Source of the DNA: Nitrospirota bacterium
GTDB lineage: Bacteria > Patescibacteriota > Gracilibacteria > UBA1369 > LOWO2-01-FULL-3
Direction: 5' to 3'
NCBI GenBank assembly: GCA_011682355.1
Contig: JAACEU010000007.1
Location: 1-11,858 of the forward strand
Length of the DNA stretch: 11,858 nt
Within the stretch, counting starts at the first letter, position 1. Each line of letters starts with the position of its first letter. The notes under the pieces are model-generated. The model did not search any database. It had not been told where the DNA came from and worked only from the letters and a program-made list of their open reading frames with translations. A program made the position numbers and the translations under genes. This document shows positions 7,012 through 11,858 of the stretch, piece after piece.

Positions 7012-7020
7012 TGTTATAAT
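7012..7020 (+). promoter_or_regulatory. Extended -10 promoter of the giant surface protein gene
   Basis: TGT followed by a perfect TATAAT (7015-7020) makes an extended -10 element; no -35 match lies at the right distance. Transcription should start near 7027, leaving an A-rich leader of about 35 nt without a Shine-Dalgarno site before the ATG at 7062. The element lies inside a 13-base odd palindrome (GTTATA-A-TATAAC, 7013-7025), so a repressor could overlap it. Confidence 0.6.
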
Positions 7021-7061
7021 ATAACAAGCTTTTTATTAAACACATAAAAACGCACAAAAAA

Positions 7062-10000
7062 ATGTTCAAGGCCCTAGAAAAATACTTTGTTTCATTCTTA
7101 CTTATTATTGCTTTGTTGACCGTCAGCCTTACCGCTTCGACTACCCACGCGGCTGTTCCGCATTATTTGGGTTACGAAGGGTACCTGACAGACACAAGCG
7201 ACAATGCTATTACGAGCACTTACAACATGACCTTTCGGATTTATGACGCGTTGTCCGGCGGTAATTTATTATGGACCGAAACACACCCGTCCATTACTGT
7301 TACAAACGGTTATTTTTCGGTTCAGTTAGGAAGTGTTACGGCATTGAGCTTGAATTTCGACATTCCATATTGGATTTCTTTTGAAATAGTTGGAGACACC
7401 GAAATGACTCCCCGCCAACCTATAAATTCGGTTGGTTATTCATATTTTTCGGATAATACTTACGCTTTGACCGACGCGAATTTGGATACTACCATAGACG
7501 CCAACACCGATGATCAGATAGACATAGCAATTGCCGGAGCAGACGATTTTCAGTTTGTAGCGAATATTTTGAAACTTCTTGCCGGAAGTTCCATGGAGAC
7601 AGATACTATTAATGAAACGACCGGGGCGGCCGGTGTTACTATTGACGGAATCAAGTTAAAGGATGGTGGAGCGACTGTTTTTACCGGAGGAACGAATACT
7701 TTTAATATTACGAACGGCACGTCTTCTATGGATGTAGCGGCCGGTTCGGCTTTGAACGTTGATGCGAATTTGACTGTTGAATCCGCTTCGTTTGTGAATC
7801 AGGATCTTACGACTGATGCGAGCGTGGCGTTTACGGGTTTGAGTAATACTGACGCAAATATTACCAATGTTGGGGATATTGCTTTGGATAGTATCTCGAG
7901 CGATGGTTCCAATATTTCGATTGGAGCGACAAACGGTACAGACATCTTGCAGATAGGCGACGGAACGTATACCTGGGGACATGCCCCAATGGTAGGAATA
8001 GAAGGGATTTTGGAGGTGGATGGTGCTTCTTATTTTGATGGAGGATTTAGTACGGGTGGTAATTTGGATATGGCAGGGAATGATATTTTGAATGTAGACC
8101 AGATCACAGGAAATTCAACATATATTACAGTGGGTGATGTCGGCGCGGCTAGCACTAACTCTTTAGTAGCAAACGATGATTTGCTTGTGGGTGGGAAGCT
8201 TGAGGTGGATGGAGCAACGTATCTCGATAGTACGACAACTTTTGTTGATGATCTTACTCTTGGCTCAAGCGCGAAGGTTATTGCTGAATCCTACACGGAT
8301 ACTACCGGCAATATTTGGTCTGTTAAGGCTACGCCCGGAAGTGCAAGTACGGCGGTAGTGATGACGTTGGAGGCAGATGGGAGTAATTGGGCATCAGGGG
8401 CACATGTCCTAGAGCTCATAACCGATGACAATGATGCAATTCCATTTGTGATAAATAATGGGTCAGGTGATGTGTTCACGTTTAATCGTGCTGGATCGCT
8501 TACTATGGCAGGCAATCTGATTTTTACAGGTGGAGGACAGGTGAATACTTCCGCTAATGGTGATTTAACATTACTCCCAAACGGCACCGGAATCACAATA
8601 GTCGGTGACGCGGGCGCAACTTCGCACGCTTTGAACGCTAATGACGACTTGTTTGTGAATGGGCAACTAGAGGTGGATGGGAATGTGTGGGCTGATGGAA
8701 CAGTGTATACAAATTCTATCTTTATGACAACCACCGCTGGTGGGACAACCGATGCTATGAGAATTAAATATTATGCCGATGACGGACAAAGATTCCATCT
8801 AAATAGTACAGACAATGCAGGCAACAACAATTTAATTATATCTAATTTTGCAAATAGGGACAAAGACCATGATCACGATACGCTAAGTGCTAGTCCAACT
8901 TTGTTTATTCATTCAGATACCGATGTCGATACCGACAACGCGGAATATCTTGGTTTGACCTATACGGGCCTTTCCGGTGGTACGATGGAGACGGATCGGG
9001 CGACATTTGATATGACATTGCAGACGGTAGCGCCATTTGCTACCGCTACGGGTACGAATAGGGATGGTGCTGATATTATTCTGCAAACTTCATCTCCGAC
9101 GAATTCAGGTACGGTTTATGGGGTGACGTCTATTGGGGCGAATACGAATAGTCACACTATTGGTGATACTGCCGATAGTTTGTTTGTGGATGGAAAACTG
9201 GAGGTGGATGGTGCGACGTATTTTGATGGAGGATTTAGTGCGGGTGGTAATTTGGATATGGCAGGGAATGATATTTTGAATGTAGACCAGATCACAGGAA
9301 ATTCAACATATATAACAATTGGTGATGTCGGCGCGGCTGCCGGACATGCTTCCGCAAACGACGACTTACTTGTAGGCGGGATTTTAGAGGTGGATGGGTC
9401 GAGTTATTTTGGTAGTACTGTAAGTTTAGGGCTTGGTGTGACATTACTGGCGAGTGCTGACAGGGGTGGAATCCTATTGTCTAACTCGTGGCAAACGCCA
9501 GACACTTTTACAATGCATACGGGAACTTTGGCTAATTCTATTTTAATTTCCGAATATAACGATAGATCTTACGACTTCGCCCACGCTCTCCAAACTAATC
9601 CAACTTTGTATATTCAATCAGCAAATCAATCGGCGGACGAATGGATTTCCCTTACACACGACCAAACCGATGGTGTGATTGATGTAGGAACGGGGACTAT
9701 AAAGATGAATGATAATGTAGGGATGGTTGGGAATGATATTTTGAATGTAGACCAGATCACGGGGAATTCAACATATATTACAGTGGGTGATGTCGGCGCG
9801 GCTACAGGACATGGTTTGGCGGCAAACGATGATTTGCTTGTGGGCGGGAAATTGGAGGTGGATGGTCAAACCTATATAGATCAGTCAATCTTTTTAAGTG
9901 GAACTCTGCAAATGAGTAGTGGCGGAAGTATTACAACTACTTCTGCGGGAGATTTGACTTTCCTTCCCGACACCACAGGAATTACAATAGTAGGTGACGC

Positions 10001-11858
10001 TGGGTCGACTTCGCACACACTTGCGGCAAACGACGATTTATTCGTAAGCGGAAAGTTGGAGGCGGATGGGGACGTGTATGCAGATGGACTATTTTATGCC
10101 GCTACTGGAATTAGAGGTATAGGTGATCAATATGGTGTTGTATTTGGAGCGGGTAGCGACGCTAAACTTGGTTATTATAACAATCAGACTCCAGACGCGC
10201 TTATTTTAAGTGTGGGTGCTGATAGTAATGGGTTTATAATCGCAGAAAATGCGGATACGGGTACCGATTTCGGCCATACCCTCCAAACCAACCCAACAGT
10301 ATTCATCCACTCTGCAGACGCTACAGACACGACTCAATGGCTCTCCTTCGCGCACGATCAGACAGACGGTCGAATCCAAACAGGAGCGGGGAACATAAGC
10401 ATAGGTTCCGGCAGTGATTCACATTCACTTACAACACCGAACGATTTATTTGTGAGTGGGAAGATGGAGGTGGATGGGGTGACTTATTTTGATGGGGCAG
10501 TTCAGTTTTACGCGCAACCAACAATCAATGATGACCTTCCTCTTAATTTTGGTACATCTTCGGATGCTAAACTGTATTGGAATACAGCACAAACACCAGA
10601 TGCCTTATCTTTATCGTTAGGGACAGACAGTAGGAGTCTCCTTATAGTTGAAACCGGAGATCATGCGGTCGACATGGGACACGCACAACAAACCAACCCA
10701 ACAATATTCATCCACTCTGCGGACGCGACGGACACGACTCAATGGCTCTCCTTCGCGCACGATCAGACAAACGCAGTTATCGAATCCGGTGCGGGAAACA
10801 TTCATTTTAATTCTTCGATCGAGACGGGGGCTTATGAGTTTTCCGAGGACGCGGGGTTTGTGTCGGCGATGGATATGAGTGTGTCGGCGACGCCGGCGGT
10901 GGGGACTCAGGAATCTTATACTTTTAAAATCGATGGCGAATCGTTCCTAAAGATGTACGCTGAGGCGGATAGTTCGGGTGGAATTCAGAACGAGGAACTC
11001 AGATTTTACAAGCCTATAGCGGGGGAATGGTTCACGGATGAAACTTCGACTCTGGTGAGTGTGAAGCAGAGTCCTACGACCGCGACAACGAATACAATGG
11101 TGACTTTGGAGGCGGATGGTACGAATTGGTCAGGAGGGTATGTTTTGCAACTTATTACAGATGATGCTCAAGCAGTTCCTTTCGATATTACAGATGGATC
11201 AGGAAGTGTATTTCAGGTTAGTCGCGCAGGTTCGTTGAGTATGGATGGAAATTTATTTTTCGATGGTGCCGCTGGAATATATACTCTTTCAAATGGTAAT
11301 TTATCGTTAGTCCCAAACGGCACCGGAATCACAATAATCGGTGATGCGGGCACGCAGGATAAAATGGGAACGCCTCTCAATGATGATTTATTTGTGAGTG
11401 GAAGGCTGGAGGTGGATGGGTTGGCTTATTTTGACGCAGGTGCTATTTCTGCCGGCAATATGCAGATGGGGAATAATAATGCAGTTACATTCGGAAGCGG
11501 GCAGGTTTCTGCTATGCGTTATTCTACATACCAGGACCCTGACGCGTTGTATATTGGGGTAGCTACAGCGAGTAACAGCCTTATGATTGGGGAAATGGCT
11601 GATTATAGTGTAAACGTTGCCCATGCGCAACAGACAAACCCCACCATATTCATCCACTCTGCGGATGCTACAGACACGACTCAATGGCTCTCCCTCGCCC
11701 ACGACCAAACAAACGCAGTCATCGAATCCGGCGCGGGAAACATTCATTTCAATTCTTCAATAGAAACGGGGGCTTACGAATACACCGAAGACGGAGGATT
11801 CCTATCGGCGATGGATATGAGCGTATCGGCTACACCGGCGGCGGGAACACAGGAATCT
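7062..11858 (+). CDS. Giant secreted modular surface protein (adhesin or fibre-like), 3' end beyond the window
   Basis: The frame is open for 1599 codons to the window edge. Residues 1-30 are a Sec signal peptide (charged start MFKALEKY, hydrophobic core FLLIIALLTVSL, likely cleavage after THA). Residues 33-140 form a recognisable extracellular domain (YEGYLTD, FRIYDALSGG, LWTET, NGYFSVQLG, MTPRQPINSVGYSYFSD), comparable to the common 'YQGRLTDSSGNP...LYDA...SVPYA' domain at the start of many large secreted and phage-fibre-like proteins. The rest is a chain of Asp/Thr/Gly/Asn/Ala-rich modules of three repeating types, divided by nine copies of a V-x-G-K-LEVDG motif. My translation contains no cysteine and few basic residues, as usual for long extracellular beta-rich fibres. 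No anchor is visible; it should lie downstream. Attachment or host/cell contact is a reasonable guess. It has its own promoter and no partner gene in view. Confidence 0.93.
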   Translation, partial: MFKALEKYFVSFLLIIALLTVSLTASTTHAAVPHYLGYEGYLTDTSDNAITSTYNMTFRIYDALSGGNLLWTETHPSITVTNGYFSVQLGSVTALSLNFDIPYWISFEIVGDTEMTPRQPINSVGYSYFSDNTYALTDANLDTTIDANTDDQIDIAIAGADDFQFVANILKLLAGSSMETDTINETTGAAGVTIDGIKLKDGGATVFTGGTNTFNITNGTSSMDVAAGSALNVDANLTVESASFVNQDLTTDASVAFTGLSNTDANITNVGDIALDSISSDGSNISIGATNGTDILQIGDGTYTWGHAPMVGIEGILEVDGASYFDGGFSTGGNLDMAGNDILNVDQITGNSTYITVGDVGAASTNSLVANDDLLVGGKLEVDGATYLDSTTTFVDDLTLGSSAKVIAESYTDTTGNIWSVKATPGSASTAVVMTLEADGSNWASGAHVLELITDDNDAIPFVINNGSGDVFTFNRAGSLTMAGNLIFTGGGQVNTSANGDLTLLPNGTGITIVGDAGATSHALNANDDLFVNGQLEVDGNVWADGTVYTNSIFMTTTAGGTTDAMRIKYYADDGQRFHLNSTDNAGNNNLIISNFANRDKDHDHDTLSASPTLFIHSDTDVDTDNAEYLGLTYTGLSGGTMETDRATFDMTLQTVAPFATATGTNRDGADIILQTSSPTNSGTVYGVTSIGANTNSHTIGDTADSLFVDGKLEVDGATYFDGGFSAGGNLDMAGNDILNVDQITGNSTYITIGDVGAAAGHASANDDLLVGGILEVDGSSYFGSTVSLGLGVTLLASADRGGILLSNSWQTPDTFTMHTGTLANSILISEYNDRSYDFAHALQTNPTLYIQSANQSADEWISLTHDQTDGVIDVGTGTIKMNDNVGMVGNDILNVDQITGNSTYITVGDVGAATGHGLAANDDLLVGGKLEVDGQTYIDQSIFLSGTLQMSSGGSITTTSAGDLTFLPDTTGITIVGDAGSTSHTLAANDDLFVSGKLEADGDVYADGLFYAATGIRGIGDQYGVVFGAGSDAKLGYYNNQTPDALILSVGADSNGFIIAENADTGTDFGHTLQTNPTVFIHSADATDTTQWLSFAHDQTDGRIQTGAGNISIGSGSDSHSLTTPNDLFVSGKMEVDGVTYFDGAVQFYAQPTINDDLPLNFGTSSDAKLYWNTAQTPDALSLSLGTDSRSLLIVETGDHAVDMGHAQQTNPTIFIHSADATDTTQWLSFAHDQTNAVIESGAGNIHFNSSIETGAYEFSEDAGFVSAMDMSVSATPAVGTQESYTFKIDGESFLKMYAEADSSGGIQNEELRFYKPIAGEWFTDETSTLVSVKQSPTTATTNTMVTLEADGTNWSGGYVLQLITDDAQAVPFDITDGSGSVFQVSRAGSLSMDGNLFFDGAAGIYTLSNGNLSLVPNGTGITIIGDAGTQDKMGTPLNDDLFVSGRLEVDGLAYFDAGAISAGNMQMGNNNAVTFGSGQVSAMRYSTYQDPDALYIGVATASNSLMIGEMADYSVNVAHAQQTNPTIFIHSADATDTTQWLSLAHDQTNAVIESGAGNIHFNSSIETGAYEYTEDGGFLSAMDMSVSATPAAGTQES
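8031..8150 (+). repeat. Module I, copy A (120-bp near-identical repeat)
   Basis: Encodes YFDGGFS, GGNLDMAGNDILNVDQITG, NSTYI and the GDVGAA end. It matches copy B (9219-9338) at 116 of 120 bases by eye, and its last 75 bases match copy C (9729-9803) at 73 of 75. Confidence 0.9.
8319..8681 (+). repeat. Module III, copy 1
   Basis: Encodes SVKATPG, TLEADGSNW, LELITDDNDAIPF, GSGDVF, RAGSL, LLPNGTGITIVGDAG and an LEVDG end. The full copy 2 at 11058-11420 has the same length (121 codons), and a shortened copy lies at 9915-10070. Confidence 0.85.
8736..8996 (+). repeat. Module II, diverged copy a
   Basis: Recognised by NNLIISNFANRDKDHDHD, then SPTLFIHSDTDVDTDNAEYL, which parallels QTNPTxFIHSADATDTTQWL in the later copies. 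This copy is clearly diverged and may be the ancestral type. Confidence 0.6.
9219..9338 (+). repeat. Module I, copy B (120-bp near-identical repeat)
   Basis: Same unit as 8031-8150 with four base differences: one near the start (acggg to gcggg) and three in the TYITV/TYITI segment. This high DNA identity contrasts with the other module types and suggests recent duplication or gene conversion. Confidence 0.9.
9438..9707 (+). repeat. Module II, diverged copy b
   Basis: Contains WQTPDTFTMHTG, SILISEYNDRSYDFAHALQTN, PTLYIQSANQSADEWISLTH and DQTDGVIDVGTGTIKM. It has the same order of elements as copies c-e with moderate protein similarity. Confidence 0.75.
9729..9803 (+). repeat. Module I, copy C (75-bp, shortened)
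   Basis: Begins at GNDILNVDQITG and lacks the YFDGGFS part. It differs from copy A at two bases. It is preceded by MNDNVGMV rather than LDMA, so the shortening happened at a module joint. Confidence 0.88.
9915..10070 (+). repeat. Module III, shortened copy
   Basis: Contains only the last part of the module: SAGDLTFLPDTTGITIVGDAG, then the ANDDLFVSGKLEADG junction. The TLEADG/LITDD part is absent. Confidence 0.75.
10137..10403 (+). repeat. Module II, copy c
   Basis: Contains FGAGSDAKLGYYN, QTPDALILSVGADS, HTLQTNPTVFIHSADATD, TTQWLSFAHDQTDGRI and GAGNISI. It lies between the seventh and eighth LEVDG junctions. Confidence 0.85.
10542..10916 (+). repeat. Module II, copy d with C-terminal extension
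   Basis: Contains FGTSSDAKLYWN, QTPDALSLSLGTDS, HAQQTNPTIFIHSADATD, TTQWLSFAHDQTNAVIES, GAGNIHF and the extension NSSIETGAYEFSEDAGF to GTQES. The last 80 codons (10677-10916) align without gaps to copy e. Confidence 0.88.
11058..11420 (+). repeat. Module III, copy 2
   Basis: Encodes SVKQSP, TLEADGTNW, LQLITDDAQAVPF, GSGSVF, RAGSL, LVPNGTGITIIGDAG and ends in GRLEVDG. It keeps the frame and overall length of copy 1, with one small deletion (after NW) and one small insertion (after GDAG) that cancel out. Confidence 0.85.
11484..11858 (+). repeat. Module II, copy e, running to the window edge
   Basis: Contains VTFGSGQVSAMRY, DPDALYIGVATASN, HAQQTNPTIFIHSADATD, TTQWLSLAHDQTNAVIES, GAGNIHF and the extension to GTQES. 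Its last 80 codons share 73 residues with copy d but carry many silent changes. The window ends at the same module position as the end of copy d. Confidence 0.88.

Larger units (their letters stand above)
6423..7061. other. 639-base intergenic region between HNH gene and giant surface protein gene
   Basis: I see no convincing protein gene. The short open frames here have no recognisable motif and no start context. Its contents are a CTTGCGCAAG palindrome (6502-6511), the second 24-bp palindrome (6620-6643), an AT-rich hairpin with a T-run (about 6720-6735), a 14-bp palindrome (6788-6801), a two-way hairpin (6816-6854), and an extended -10 promoter (7012-7020). No convincing promoter for the HNH gene was found just upstream of it. 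Part of the region may be decayed sequence: the palindrome plus its adjoining TTGA matches the HNH gene over 27 bases. Confidence 0.6.
8010..11420 (+). repeat. Nine LEVDG linker motifs that punctuate the surface protein
   Basis: The protein motif (A)NDDLxVxGKLEVDGxxYxDG recurs. Its LEVDG core is encoded at 8010-8024, 8199-8213, 8667-8681, 9198-9212, 9384-9398, 9852-9866, 10056-10070 (LEADG), 10464-10478 (MEVDG) and 11406-11420. The first copy lacks the NDDL part (GIEGILEVDG) and the eighth lacks one Asp (PNDLFVSG). Each begins a new module, which is usually followed by TYFDG or a variant. This looks like a structural capping or junction unit of a repeated fibre fold. Confidence 0.85.

Noticed and set aside
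8010..11420. CRISPR-like or tandem DNA repeats
   Set aside because: The repeats are protein-coding modules of varying length and spacing, in frame, without short constant repeats and unique spacers, and with no cas genes.
7656..11747. Frames on both strands over the giant gene, such as 8291-8734 minus and 11388-11747 minus
   Set aside because: They are shadows of a continuous 1599-codon frame with signal peptide and repeats. Two minus frames begin alike only because they read the same duplicated module backwards.

Overview
The window reads as a moderately AT-rich bacterial chromosome fragment with the standard code: genes end in TAA, TAG or TGA, and the HNH gene ends at TGA exactly where its domain ends. 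Large repetitive secreted protein, compact gene set, multicopy-type HNH gene and leaders without Shine-Dalgarno sites together suggest a Patescibacteria/CPR genome, perhaps Peregrinibacteria-like. This is an inference; no rRNA or ribosomal protein marker is present.

Layout. (1) Positions 1-2545, minus strand: valyl-tRNA synthetase (valS), lacking only its last few dozen codons at the window edge. (2) Positions 2546-2673: divergent promoter region. (3) Positions 2674-5129, plus strand: a tight operon of an unrecognised 173-residue helical protein, quinolinate synthase (nadA) and quinolinate phosphoribosyltransferase (nadC). NadA and NadC turn iminoaspartate plus dihydroxyacetone phosphate into nicotinate mononucleotide. 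No aspartate oxidase (nadB) gene lies beside them. (4) Positions 5130-5252: a short convergent gap with a small relic resembling the next gene. (5) Positions 5253-6422, minus strand: an HNH endonuclease-like protein. (6) Positions 6423-7061: about 640 bases without a convincing gene. It holds a 24-bp perfect palindrome, a two-way hairpin/terminator that may belong to a tiny minus-strand RNA, and a good extended -10 promoter. (7) Position 7062 to the end, plus strand: the first 1599 residues of a very large secreted, cysteine-free cassette protein that runs off the window.

The most unusual features are two. First, a pair of 24-bp perfect palindromes, one codon-phased inside the HNH gene and one 660 bp away in the intergenic region. 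They differ only by one compensating base pair, so the symmetry itself appears to be maintained. Second, the giant surface protein is built from at least three interleaved module types. Its module copies range from almost identical DNA to protein-conserved copies with many synonymous changes, and the GC skew flips locally with module type.
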